DNA from: Bradysia coprophila
Lineage: Eukaryota > Arthropoda > Insecta > Diptera > Sciaridae
DNA: 64,000 nt
Assembly (NCBI RefSeq): GCF_014529535.1
Contig: NW_023504022.1
Location: 5,755,132-5,819,131, forward strand
Reading direction: 5' to 3'
Shown in pieces: positions 42,409 through 55,500 of this stretch; position 1 is the stretch's first letter; every line of letters begins with the position of its first letter. The translations under genes were made by a program, and so were the position numbers. Below the pieces are notes generated by a model. The model was not told the DNA's origin. It saw only the letters and a list, made by a program, of their open reading frames with translations, and ran no database searches.

Positions 42409-43511
42409 ACTGGAACCAGGCATGAGCGCCGACGGAGAAACCTCGGCGGCGGCTAGCAGAAAAAAATTTCTCGGCGGCGGCGAAAAAGTCGGCTTGAGCC
42501 GGCTTAAAACGGCTCGGCTGGAGGTTCCTTTTAACTTTTTTTTTTAAATAAAAAGGTTTAGATAAATTCATGGAAAATGAACTAGTAAGCATGAAAATGA
42601 AATTGTACGGAAAGCGAAAATGTAGGTAGATTATGTTGTTCAAAGTGCAAGTGGAACTGGTCTTGTTACAAGCAAGTCTCTAAGTCTAAGGCTCACTAAC
42701 ACGTCAAGTTTTATTGCCTCAAAACTTGAACTAAATAGAAAATCATGCTCCGGTACACTCATTTAACTCATTAAGAAAATGGTTTTCGAGAAGAAATCGG
42801 AAGCTCACGAAAATCAAGTAAAAATTGAAAAGAAAAAAATCGAGAAAATTCGCAAAGATCGATAAAGTTTTCTCAAATTTGTGAATTAACTGATTGTGCG
42901 CCTTCGGCTCGTTCCGCAAAGGTCATACTTGCCAAAACAACAAACTTAGAAGCGAGGACGTAATATACCATTCTGGAAAATTCATGAAAATTCAAGAAAA
43001 TTTTCAAAATTTTCTTAATTTTGTAAAAAAAATTCAAAAAGTACTTGAGCTGCTTAGGATCAACAGGAATCTCGGTTTTCAAAATTATTTCACCCATTCA
43101 CCTTTCGAAATCTTTATTTCATTTTCCAGCCGTTTCAAGCCGGCTTGAGCCGTGTTTTTGGCACCGGCTCGGCTGCGGCGCGGCTTGCTCAAAAATGGCC
43201 GGCGGCGGCTTGATCGGCGGGTTATTTTCGGCGGCGCTCATGCCTGACTGGAACTAACTCTTGACATTTTCTTAATTTTGTAAAAAAAATTCAAAATGTA
43301 CTTGAGCTGCTTAGGATCAACAGGAATCTCGGTTTTCAAAATTATTTCACCCATTCACCTTTCGAAATCTTTATTTCATTTTCCAGCCGTTTCAAGCCGG
43401 CTTGAGCCGTGTTTTTGGCACCGGCTCGGCTGCGGCGCGGCTTGCTCAAAAATGGCCGGCGGCGGCTTGATCGGCGGCTTATTTTCGGCGGCGCTCATGC
43501 CTGACTGGAAC
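42409..43511. mobile_element. hAT-like element with a tandemly duplicated right end
   Basis: The left end CAGGCATGAGCGCCG starts at 42417; complementary right ends finish at 43246 and again at 43503. The 8-base word ACTGGAAC lies before the left end (42409-42416) and after both right ends (43247-43254 and 43504-43511). The last 257 bases are a tandem duplication that carries the target-site copy with it. The subterminal regions are rich in GGCGGCGGC / GCCGGCTTGAGCCG. The duplicated 70-72 residue frames at 43045 and 43296 are repeat translations. No transposase seen. Confidence 0.8.
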
Positions 43512-43785
43512 TAACTCTTGACATCAGAAAATTAGTTTACTAAGCTACTATTTCGGCCTTGCGATAGCTCAGTAGCCACAGATTTTGCAATTCGATTTTT
43601 TTACGGAATCTGCTGTCGGCTCATGAATTTGTTTTCAACCCAACATCGTTCTCTGTCCATCGCCGCGTAACATTAAAATGAAAATGGTCACATTGATTCC
43701 CAGCAAATTGATTTATTTCCATTCTGACATTGCCGGCATTTTAGCAATTTTTAAATTTCTACTCGAGATGACTAAACCACAGAAA

Positions 43786-44918
<1,133 letters not shown>

Positions 44919-45664
44919 TTTCGCGTTTGAGGAGCTTGAAATTTGCTGTTTTATGACCGATCAAAAACACCTTTTCGAATCAGAAGAAAACGTCAAAAAT
45001 GTTCGGATATTTTGTAGGACGTGAACTTAGAATCGTTGCATAACAAAAGAGAGATTTTTGTCGATGACAGTTCAACGTTTTTTTTTTCAGCTGGGACCGT
45101 GTGCCGTTTTAGCAGTGTACTCGACTTTTGTTGTTTATAATAAAAAAAATCGTGTGTGTGACGGTGTGTGACTAAAAATAAAACAACCGACTAAACAACA
45201 AACAATTAGTTAGGTTTGGTACCAATTTTTGAATTTATAAAATGTTGCCGATTTGACGAGTCCCCTTACGGACGGCCTTTTCATCTTTTAACGAATAAGG
45301 TGCAATGAACTAGTGAGTTCGAAGATTTTGCACAGCTTTATTGACAATATAATACTTAGGTGGGCATCACGACCTCTTTGGCCTATCCAGCATTCTTCTC
45401 CAATCGGACCTAATCCGCGCCAACATTCTCCGATTGCCATATACATAGTGCTTTCAGATCCAGCTCAACGTCTCTCCGTCTTTGTTGACAATATTTGTTT
45501 TATGTCAAAAGATGATTCGATCGAGGAATTGATAGTTAGACCACTGCTTGCCGGCTGCGAATGGTATTGATGATATTATCCGCTTCAACGATTTATACAC
45601 AAAAAAACATACTAAAGAGAAAGAGGCAACCGTTTATCCGCACTCTCATCCAACAGTGGCAATC
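44919..45664. promoter_or_regulatory. divergent intergenic region between ACP and F-box gene
   Basis: About 750 bases between two start codons facing away from each other, so both promoters should lie here. I see no clear TATA box; the 85-residue frame at 45313 has no recognised domain. Confidence 0.4.
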
Positions 45665-47006
45665 ATGGAAGAATCGAATCTTCTGCGCGTCAACCTTGAC
45701 TGTAAAATGAAGATCTTCGAATATCTGGGATACCGAGATCTCATAAGCATTGCTGAAACGTGCAAACAATTGCATGCAGTTGCTAGTGATGTTTTTAAAC
45801 GAAAATTTGGCAAGGGAAAGCTAGCTCTTTGTCCGGAACATTTGTAAGTATCCATGACACTAGTGCGAAATGCACTGACACCTTCATTGGATTTTTTTTC
45901 TTTTTTGCTACAGGGATGAGTCGTCACGTCCGTGGATTAAATCATTTGAAGATGAAGCGCCGAATATGCGTCCCGACACTCGTTTGGTGATACTTAAACT
46001 GTTGCGGCATTTTGGTCATTTGGTGTCGCATATTTTTTTGAATTACGAAAAACACATTGCCATCCTGCCCTATTCCTTTCGACATCACCTCGAAGATTAT
46101 GTGGCCAAATATTGCTCAAAAACTCTCTCTAACTTAACACTGATTGTGCGACCAAAAGTTTTATTTGACGATAACGCCGTTCCATTCACCAATGTGAAAA
46201 GTCTCGAAATGTGTGAGTCTTCATCACTGTCAATAGCTAAAGTGCCATTTACTGAATGTTTCCCGAATCTGCATAGCCTAACATGGAATGCTGGTAGTTA
46301 CAATGGATTAAAAGCGCGTAGTATCAAAGTTGGTTTCCCATCTGTAAAGCATATGATCGTTTCTAAAGGACGTTGCAATGAAGACTGCAACTCGTGTGCA
46401 TCAATTATTAAATTATGGGAATTAAACCCTCAACTGATTGAGTTGGAACTCCATCATGATCCGGACAAATGCCGCATTAAATTATTCCCTTGTATCCGTG
46501 ATTTTCTACCGAACCTTCAAATCTTTAAAGTGGCTGTTTACGAATGGCCGATTTCTGGCGAAACAATTCATTTCGACAGTGTCGTCGAATTCAAATTGCA
46601 TTTATTTCGGTATTGCGTAATCATTCCGTTCACATTTGCCCGATTAAAATCCTTTTGCGTTACTTACTACACCAAAGAAGCCCAATCTAACGTTTCCGAT
46701 TTTATAGCAAAAAATGAACATTTGAAGACACTGCATGTGTATTATACTAAAGACTCTTCGCGATTAACGGAAATGGTGTCGGTTTTGTCGATTCGGATAG
46801 AGGAGCTGACGATTACCGATTATGTCATGCTTCGTTCGGAGGTCGTTCTACGACTTCTGACCGAAATTCGATCACTCAAAAAACTGGTATTGGTCGCTCG
46901 TCGCTATAATCCTTCTTCCTTTAACAGCCAGGTGCGAGCAAAAATTGTCAATGAGGAAAAATGCGGGGAATTATTTTACGTAACATTACATCCATGGAAC
47001 AGATAA
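45665..47006 (+). CDS. F-box protein, probably F-box/LRR type
   Basis: Two exons, 45665-45843 and 45914-47006, joined in phase (TT|G codon) by a 70-base intron, giving 423 residues. I start at the ATG at 45665; the longer upstream reading is 5' leader. Residues about 6-50 form an F-box (LLRVNLDCKMKIFEYLGYRD followed by LISIAETCKQLHAV), which would bind SKP1 in an SCF ubiquitin ligase. The remainder is a series of irregular leucine-rich segments (LSNLTLIVRP, VKSLEMCES, LHSLTWNAG, LKTLHVYYTK, IEELTITDYV, LKKLVLVARR), the likely substrate-binding surface. Substrate unknown; insects carry many fast-evolving paralogues of this kind, so no symbol is given. No sign of damage. Confidence 0.85.
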
Positions 47007-47072
47007 GCAGAACTTTTATTTCACGATCTATTTTCACGATACACATTCATACATTCAAGTATTCTAGGCTCT

Positions 47073-47198
47073 AATAAAATCTACATTTGTACCTACTTAT
47101 TACAAGTAAGCGGCTCGCGTAGTTTTGTATACACTTTTTAGACAATTCGAACTTTTATATGTAAATCATGTTGTTATATTGTGATACTGCATAATAAA
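47073..47198 (+). terminator. polyadenylation signals of the F-box gene
   Basis: AATAAA at 47073-47078 and again at 47193-47198, 67 and 187 bases after the stop codon. A genomic A-run follows the second one. Confidence 0.6.
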
Positions 47199-47210
47199 GT
47201 CAGTGATGAA

Positions 47211-47896
47211 GTACAAAAAAAAAACGAACGACAACATTAAATCCATCTGTAAAGTAACAATGCGATATCATGCCCGCACGTTAGTAAGCGGGCGTGACGC
47301 AAGTCCACTACCAAAAATGTTTAAAAAAAAAATTTGATGACGGACGGCGGAGCATATTTACAGAATTTTTTTGACTTCTCCCCCTTGGCTCCAATGGCAC
47401 CAAAACAAGTAGGTCTGGAATCTAGGAATCCTTACGAGTTCAACGAGCTATCACACGTTACTGCAACTTCAAAATTGGCCGAGATATTGAACTTCGAAAT
47501 ATTGATGTTTGTATGAAAATCAGCAAAATTTCGTATTTTAGTTTCACTTGTGACGCCAATTTCTTTTTGCAAAATTTTCTTTCACAAATTTTTTGAGTCA
47601 ATTTTTTGTTGATAAAACTTTTGCATACGATGCACAATGCGTCACCCTCAGCGATATCAGTTATTTTGTAAGTAAGATAAAGGACTTACGTCACATTTAC
47701 CCTTGAAGGGTTTTTTGACTGATTTTCTTTTCCTCAAATGAAAATCTTTGGCTTAACAAGGCATGCCAAGGTGCTTTTACTATGATCAAATCAAATTTCT
47801 TCGGAGTTTATAAAATGTAAAATATTTTCAATTTCAACTTTTTTCGTCAAATGTGGCAGTCAAGACAAATCAAGACTTGGTTGATATTCGCCACCA
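47211..47896. other. no gene seen
   Basis: AT-rich. The 60-residue frame at 47334 has no recognised character. Confidence 0.4.
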
Positions 47897-48510
47897 TCAC
47901 TGATCACTGTCCTCTGCTTTCGGCAATGTTTCCTTCGGATCGACTTCATTTAATTCAACCGGTTGCACTTCACCCGCTGTGGTATCAGACCCAGTCAATT
48001 CAGGAGTCACTGAAGCTACTGACGAAGAAGAGCCGCCTTCTGACTTATTAACCAAATCGGTAAGGATGGATGTTTCAGTGGATGATGACAATATGAATTG
48101 TGGCGGATGACTTGTAATCCACATGATTTCAGTCGACCCAATTGGCAATCTCCGTCTTTATAGAACAAAATTATACATTTCTGCGGGAACTCCACTAGGG
48201 GTACGAATTTCGAATGAATTATCGAAATCACAAGACCGCACAAATCCAGTAACATCGGCTTAAAGTCGTTTAGCAGATTATTCAATGCAAACTTTAAATC
48301 ATTGCACATCGACTGGAATTCAGCCAGGGAATCCACGGAAAGGGATTCGCTAATGTTCTTAGATTTGTATGCCACTCTTGTGGACCAGGAATCCATGGGC
48401 TTTGTCGCCCCTAAAATCGGTACATGTATTATGCCTTGGGCATAAATTACGGAATCTTTCTCGTAATTTATGCCATCAGCGTGAAAAGTTGTATACTCTC
48501 TTCGTTCGGG
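47897..48510 (-). pseudogene. unrecognised reading frame with one frameshift
   Basis: On the minus strand an open frame runs from 48510, just after a stop, through TTFHADGINYEKDSVIYAQG, VPILGATKPMDSWSTRV and VEFPQKCIILFYKDG to about 48150. A second frame then continues with LPIGSTEIMWITSHPPQF and a Ser/Thr/Glu-rich tail to a stop at 47897. Composition and continuity suggest about 200 residues of former coding sequence joined across one shift near 48150-48165; a missed intron is also possible but I see no good splice pair. It starts inside a MITE-like sequence (CTTCGTTCGGGCTACA), so it may belong to a mobile element. Family not recognised. Confidence 0.4.
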
Positions 48511-48513
48511 CTA

Positions 48514-49400
48514 CAATCCGCGAAATTGCCTAAAAGATACCGTCCACAATAACTGTTTCGGTCGGAAATAACTGTGAAGACATGAAAAATTCAATTTTTC
48601 GATCGAAGTGTGCGTGTTGAAATTGTTGAATTTCAGTCCCCAAACGCAAAAAATTATCTTTCCATTAAGATAGTCGTCTTATTATTTTGCGTTCAGATTC
48701 CACATCAAAAACTGTAGTTCACCCCATGGGAGAAACAAGGCTTGAGAAAATAAAAATTTTCTCACTTGAACTGTCAACAGGGAAAGCGTCAACAAATCGA
48801 CATATGCTAATCGAATTTGAGTGGAGAAAATCAGATTAATCACACCGCACGGATGAAATAGATATTTTCATGTGTCGGGGCCGAAAATGAGGGAGTTTCG
48901 TTATTTTTCTCAGGTTTTCGACCCCTTACATGAAAATTTTTTTGAGTATCTGTTTTGGACGATTGATTTTAGGCACTTTCGCATGTAGCCCTCACTTCGT
49001 TCGGGCTACAACAAGCGAAATTGCCTAAAAACAATCGTCCAAAACAGATACACAATAGTCATTTGTGTACCTGTTTTGGACAATTGATTTTAGGCAATTT
49101 CGCGGATTGTAGGCCGAACGAAGTGAGGGCTACATGCAAACAGGTGTACATGTGAGTTTTCATGCAGAGGGCCGGAAACCCGAGAAAATTCGAAAAATTG
49201 CCCTCATTTTCGGCCCCGAAGCATGAAAATAACTATTGTGTATCTGTTTTGGACTGATTTTAGGCAATTTCGCGGGGTGAAAGTGCACATGAAAGTCGTC
49301 CAAAACAGATACTCAAAAAAATTTCTTGTGAGGGGCCGAAAACCTGAGAAAATCTCAAAACTCCCTAATTTTCGGCCCGGCACACGAGAACGTCTTTACC
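48514..49400. repeat. cluster of MITE hairpins with GGGCCGAAAA flanks
   Basis: At least three copies of a hairpin built from GATTGATTTTAGGCA(A/C)TTTCGC and its complement, tipped by words such as GGCCGAACGAAGTGAGGGC, lie between about 48955 and 49320. GTATCTGTTTTGGAC/GTCCAAAACAGATAC occurs at their edges. The outer parts carry CATGTGTCGGGGCCGAAAAT and the inverse ATTTTCGGCCC(C)GAAGCATGAAAA. Same family as 9758-9855; nested or tandem insertions. Confidence 0.7.
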
Positions 49401-49635
49401 ACCTTAATAATTGTAGTTTGTTTGCTAGAGAAAGTACTGATCTATTTTTAAAAAAATAACTCCCGTCACACTCAGCTATCGTCTACACTTCTTATGAGGA
49501 TTTTCGTGGATTTCCGCTGATATCGTATCAAGATAATTTAGATAAAAAAATATTAATAAATGATTATTACAAATGTTTTTGCGATTCAGTAATCGATGAA
49601 AAATACAACGAAACAAATACAAAATATTATCCGAA

Positions 49636-51060
49636 ATGTTAAGGTAAATTAATTACCAAAAATTTGATGGAAATATTCAGTTCAAGTGAAATGTGAATTC
49701 ATTTTTTTAAAGATTAATTTTACTCGTAACGATCAACATCCTACTAAGATTCCACGAATCACAATGTACCGTCACCTGCACATTCAAATTCGACTATTCG
49801 AATGCATTCAATCGAACTTATGGATGTCAATTGAATAATCAGATCATTGAGAGTGTTAATGATATGGCTGTCGTCAATGGTACCCATGAAATTGGCTACA
49901 ACGACGAACATGTAACATGGATATCGTCGCACAATTCACGGATTTTGTTTTTCCCCAATCTTTTGTTGCATCATTTTGCGAATGTGCATCGAGTCATTTT
50001 CGATGAATCGGAAATGGAATCGGTCGGACCGATAAGTTGCAGCGAATTGAACGAAATTAGTCTGAACGGAAATTTATTGTCGAATATTTCGGATGGAGTT
50101 TTCTCTGATTGTTATCAACTGAGAGAGTTGCGTTTGAGCCGGAACAAACTGGAAAGCATTGGTGAATTTACGTTCGGCGAACTAACGTATCTCCAATCGC
50201 TACACCTACAGGATAACAATTTAAGTTCGATTCATCCGAATTCGTTTCAATTTTTGACGAATTTGACGGTAATTAATTTGGGATGGAACAATCTCGAGTC
50301 CTTGGACCCAAATCATTTTTTTCATTGTTGGAATCTTCGAAACATTTACATCAATAATAACCGACTAACAACGCTGGCTGATGACGTCTTCATTAGTAAT
50401 TTTCAATTACGCCTGCTCGATTTGAGCCAGAATCGATTGAGTAATGTCGGACCCACGTTTTTCGGTGCCATGTTCTTTTTTGGCTCGTTGAATCTGAGCC
50501 ACAATTCGATTGATGAATTGCCGAATTTTAAATATGCCAGCGCACTTAACGAACTCTATTTGAATAACAATAAAATCAGAAAGACTCTGCCACTCACATT
50601 CAGCAGACTCGCTGGGTTACAAGTATTGCGGCTAGACAACAATCATATTGATGACCTACAAGCTGGAACATTTGGACAATATGCTAGCTTACAACAGTTA
50701 TACTTAAATTCGAACAATATCTCCGTTCTTCCAGCGTACAGTTTCTCACGAACACTAATTACTGAGCTGTGGCTGTCCGACAATCAGTTGAGCTATTTAG
50801 ATGCCAGTCCATTTGCTCAAATGACGCACTTGTCAACATTACATGCCGAACGGAATCAGATCGCAAGGGTTGATAAAAGACTTTTCGCCGAGGCTCCATT
50901 ACTGAGCACATTGCATTTGGCTGGGAATATTTGCGCGAACGATTCGTTTAGTCGAGATATCGATTTTAATTGGCCTAGAATTGGAACGTGTTCGTCAGTT
51001 AAGATACAGACGAATGTGATGGCGTTTGTAATAGTTTTATTGATTAAAAATTTCATTTGA
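49636..51060 (+). CDS. secreted leucine-rich-repeat protein
   Basis: Two coding exons, 49636-49643 (ATG TTA AG) and 49713-51060, split by a 69-base intron; 451 residues. This start is preferred because it completes a classical signal peptide, MLRLILLVTINILLRFHESQ, before the first cysteine; the internal TTG at 49831 is not a start. A cysteine-containing N-cap (CTVTCTFKF..YGCQ) precedes about 12 LRRs of 23-25 residues of the LxxLxLxxNxL type (LRELRLSRNKLESI, LQSLHLQDNNLSSI, LQQLYLNSNNISVL and others). A short C-cap with two cysteines follows. The protein ends in a hydrophobic tail (VMAFVIVLLIKNFI), which may be a GPI-anchor signal or membrane anchor. Resembles fast-evolving dipteran extracellular LRR proteins; ligand unknown. 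Confidence 0.88.
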
Positions 51061-51293
51061 AGAAATGTCCTTCTCGCCTTCTTTCTTCGGACATTCGATA
51101 TCTATGAGTAAGTGTTACATAGAAAGCGAATGAAGGAAAAATCATCTTGCCCAGTGGTGGAGCTGAACACGGGACTTCTCGATTTTGAGTCGAGAGCAAA
51201 ACCGGTTCAGACAAAATGATATTTACTTCGAACGCTCTTGTGTTTTGTTGTACAAGGCTGTAAACTTTGGAGACCTCCCCAAAGAGAAACAAG
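51061..51293. other. flank with tRNA-like/SINE-like sequence
   Basis: Between about 51130 and 51225, read on the minus strand, TCTCGA-CTCAAAA-TCGAGA forms a tRNA-like anticodon arm. It is followed by AGTCCCGTGTTCAGCTCC, close to a Pol III B box. There is no acceptor stem or good A box, so a tRNA-derived SINE fragment is more likely than a tRNA gene. Confidence 0.3.
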
Positions 51294-52299
51294 GCATCAG
51301 AACAGTCGGAGCGTCTGTTACTAAAATGCAAGTCAAGTTGGGCATGGTCAAATTTACTGAAAGTGTTCATTTTTAAAATTGCGCATAGCGCAATTACGAA
51401 AGCCCGTACGAAGTACCTCTCAAATAAAACCAACAATTTACGACATTATTTTAGAAACCCAAAATTTTTTGCAAACTTTCTATTCGGCATTCAATTATCT
51501 CTCAAATGAAACAAAATCTAGCAAAAGCGGATGAGATTTACTCGATTTATGTGCAAAAAACACTTAGGGCCGAGTAGCGGCCTTAGTCCAAGGGCCCAAA
51601 TTTGAAACTTTTTTCGCCACGTTCTTTTCGGTATTCAATTACCTTCCATAAAAAACTAAATCTAGCAAAATCGGATGAGATTTACTCGATTTATGTGCAA
51701 AAAACACTTAGGGCCGAGTAGCGGCCTTAGTCCAAGGGCCCAAATTTGAAACTTTCACGTTCTTTTCGGTATTCAATTACTTTACATAAAAAACTAAATT
51801 TGGCAAAATCGGATGAGATTTACTCGATTTATGTGCAAAAAACACTTAGGGCCGAGTAACGACCTTTGAGCCCTCCCAACAAGCTCGCGTTGCATCTTAC
51901 CCAAAAACAATGTTCAGCAACTTTGTTCTACTCGTCAATACCTTTCATTTGATATATCACAAGCAGCTATTGCGTGCGTATTTCGGTAGATATCGTCGAA
52001 AGACTGAAAAACACCTATAGGGCCCTAGCTCTGGAAGGGCCGACCCCACCATGCCCATTTTCGAACTTGACCTTACTTTTGTCGATACCAATCGGGGAAA
52101 AAAAGAATGTTGAAAAAAGGTTGTGATTTGCTCAAGCTAGAGGGGTCACAGACGGACGGACGGACGGACATTTTTTTTATTGCGGATTCGTCATCTATGA
52201 ACATAACCAAATGCTTTGCCCTTACTGTCTGCTTCCAATTCGACGTGTTACAAACGGCATATTAATCTTATAAGCCCCCAGTACTTCGTACGGGGCTAA
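51294..52299 (+). mobile_element. Helentron-like element, family 2, copy b
   Basis: Starts GCATCAGAACAGTCGGAGCG, contains the palindrome AATTGCGCATAGCGCAATT, three satellite units of about 140 bases (51530-51860), and a GTCY run (about 52149-52172). It ends with the AGCCCC...GTAC-TTC-GTAC...GGGGCT hairpin and CTAA. Shorter and more diverged than the copy at 60136. Confidence 0.7.
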
Positions 52300-52513
52300 A
52301 AATGAGAGAGAGAAAATTAAGGTTTTTCTCCAAGCTTACAGCCTTGCTTATACACGCATTTCTTCGTATACTTTTTTGTACTTTTTCGTTGATTTTTTTT
52401 TTCGCTCGGGATATGAGCATCTCTCTGAGCTATTGATAATTTAAATCTGCTGGCAGCACTGAAAAGCTAAAAATGCATCCAAAGCTTCAATTTATTGTCA
52501 AATATCTCATATG

Positions 52514-55500
52514 CTAAAAACTGCTGTAAAACTCTCTTAATTCGTCGATGTTCCTCTCATACCAGCGGATGTTTGTTGACAGTAATGCATCAATTGCTTC
52601 GGCGTCAACTGCAGATGTGGGAGGAATTAGTGCAGAAAGGTCCGTAACCTGTTTTGGGAAATTAATTCTCAGTTTATCTCACTAATCTTAGGTTTTCCAT
52701 TCCACTCAAATTAGTGCACAAAAAATGAAAATTGCCTACCCATCCTATTTCAGTTTGAGTGTTTGCGAATGCGGCAACATTTGCTAGATATTCACCAATA
52801 TCCATGATCCTGGAATGAAACTTTATGAAGTTGATTTCATTAAGAAGAAAAACGAAGCTTAAGACAGAGAAGAGTGGACATACATATAGGACGATCCAGT
52901 GTTGCCATACATGTATAAATCGTTAATAACTTCACAAGTGTGCATTTTTGATGTGTGAAATGTATGACTTCCCCTAAATGGGAATAGAGCCTAAATTTAC
53001 CGTCACAAAGTTCATGCTTTTTGAGCTACAACTACGTCGGGCAACACTGAATCGAGGATATTTATGGATGTTTCCTTCGCAATTATAAGAATGTACTTCA
53101 CTGCACATGCTTACTCTGTATGAATGAAGTCATAATTGTTCCCAAAAAAGTCCCTGATCAAATTGAATCCGACATGATTAGCACTGTAAGTTCGATTAAT
53201 TATTGTCGTTCGTTGGGCTCTCGTGAAATTGTTGGACAAGTCCAAGGCAGCGTGTAAATAAACTGTTAAGAAATTTAGGTCATTCGTGCATGCTAAGTCA
53301 TTCAATAACGGATCTGCATTTATTGGGTCCATCAGTGCAGTGCTCCAGAAGGATGTCAGAACCGTTGCATTTGCTGTTATAAATCCAGGGCACATTGACA
53401 ACTCGACAGTCGTGTCATACAGTTCATCAATTGCACGATCTAAACATTCTTGGATGCCAGACGTGCAGCTCCAAAATCGTACAAGTTCGACCAGCTGAGT
53501 GTTAAAGTGTTCGTCGTTTAACAGGCGTTCATAAATGGGTGCAAACAAGTTTCTCAAGTAAGTCTCATGACCTTGGACTAGCTCTGTTCCACGTAACCGG
53601 CTGCCAATTCGTAGTAAGCCGCGATCAGCGCGTCTCCAGACCGTTACCTCATTTTCTACTTGCAGAAATTCAGCGAGTCTCAGGAAGATCGTCGAGCTAA
53701 CATCATGTGCGTGCTCTATAAATAGATGGAAGTTGGCGAAGAGAGCGCCACGATTTTCAAAGTGAATATTCTCTGGCTCGTTAACCAACGTTTCTATGAG
53801 CAAGTTCCACAAATTGTCATCATAGTTCGTGACATAATACGCAAAGTTACGTACATTCACAACAATCCAATCATTCTCCTCCCAACCGATAATTGAATCA
53901 CTCAACGAAATCTGCATCTCCCTACTAGTCATCCAGTAAATTTGCTGCAGTGGATAAGAGAAATTCGGATTGCTTGCGGTCGCAATTGCGATCGGAATAC
54001 CATATAATTCATCGTGAGGTGTTTGGAAACCCTCTTGTTTCAAGGTCAATATGTCACCGTCAATGCTAACAGTCACAACCGGATAGCCACGAATATTCTG
54101 CCATGGCCACATGATTTCGGCTATGTCAACACCATTCCCAGGATTGTCTTCATCGTAGGATCTTTGCAATCCAGAGTGGAGATCGTCTGGAGTTGCAGAG
54201 TTGAAAGCTCGCTCCGTCAGGTAATATCGTACTCCCTTTTCAAATGTGATCTGTTGTAGCATTGTTCTAGCCATGAATAACACAAATGCAGCTTTGTAGT
54301 GCGTTACAATGACGTCATAAGCTTTATCATTGATTTCACTTGGACTTTCCACGTAATGATTTAGTGGAACAAGAGCTCCATTCACATCTAACGACATCAC
54401 TTCATCTTTGGTTGTAAGCATAAATAGTTCATACTGGTCAGGTGGGCCATTGATACTGTCAACTATGTATTTCTCGTAAAGAGTGGCGAAGCCTTCGTTC
54501 ATCCTTTAAGAAAATGGAAGAAATGTTTCTTGTCTCGAGTAACGATTTTGTTAAACATAATTGATCTTCGTCTGGTTAGTTCGAAGTCTTTTTATGTCTT
54601 GAACATAATTGAAACAAATTATTGAACTCTAATTTACCACAGAAAAGTCCACCAAACCGGCGAAACAAGATTGCCAAAGTAGTTGTGCTTTCAGGTGAAA
54701 GTAAAATTAATTCGGAAATATTTTCTTCTCTCGACAAACTTACGGTAAATACATGAGCAATTCTCAGCTCCGTTGCAGTAGTTTCTTCGGGGGTCGCATT
54801 TGCAGTGTGTAGTAACAGGCTCTCTCGAAACGATATCAGCCCCCAGCTCGGCTAAATAATTAACAATATTTCGGTGAGCTTTGGAGTCTCCTTTCGTTTC
54901 CGGTAGAGTTTGATTTCACATTTACGATTGTTTGGAAGGCCGTGAGTGAGTAAAGTGACTATATCTAACACACCTTCGGCTAATCGGATTGACCTGTTTT
55001 AGTTCAGGTTGATCTGAATCGGAGGATGACTGAAACCTCAATTTAGAATTTCCGGTTCAACCCGAACTTGGCCCGAAACTGAATTATCGATTTCGGGTTC
55101 AACCCGAATCTGAAGCAAACCTGAAATTGTTCGACCCGAATTTGACCTGAGCCTGAATTCTTAATTCCGGGTTCGAAAATTTTAAACTAAAAACCGTTTT
55201 CGAACTCGTTCCTAGTATTACCTTCAGCGTGACGAAATCATGACGATCAAACTCTACTAAAAACGTTGTGTGAACTGCATCATAAAACGAACAGAGTCTC
55301 ACCTCTGTGCTCCATTCTAAGTCGGGAATGGCGATTTGGTCGAGTTTCGGTAGTGTGTAATCGCCGAAGAGATTGTTTAAGTGACGAAAAACTTGTTGAC
55401 CCCACGTTAAACTGAATTCAGTTTCACCTCTAGCTACAGCTGTTGGCTGAGCGTAAGTGCTCATTGTCACATTAAATTCATTAACTACTGAGGTGTGTGC

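Noticed and set aside
43556-43630. tRNA gene suggested by GCGATAGCTCAGTAGCC
   Set aside because: Only the A-box-like word is present; no anticodon arm, T arm or closing stem follows.
49831-51060. Starting the LRR protein at 49831
   Set aside because: That codon is TTG and the frame is open upstream; the spliced ATG at 49636 supplies a proper signal peptide.
53286-53498. Plus-strand frames over the aminopeptidase and ATP7 genes
   Set aside because: Shadows of well-supported minus-strand exons.
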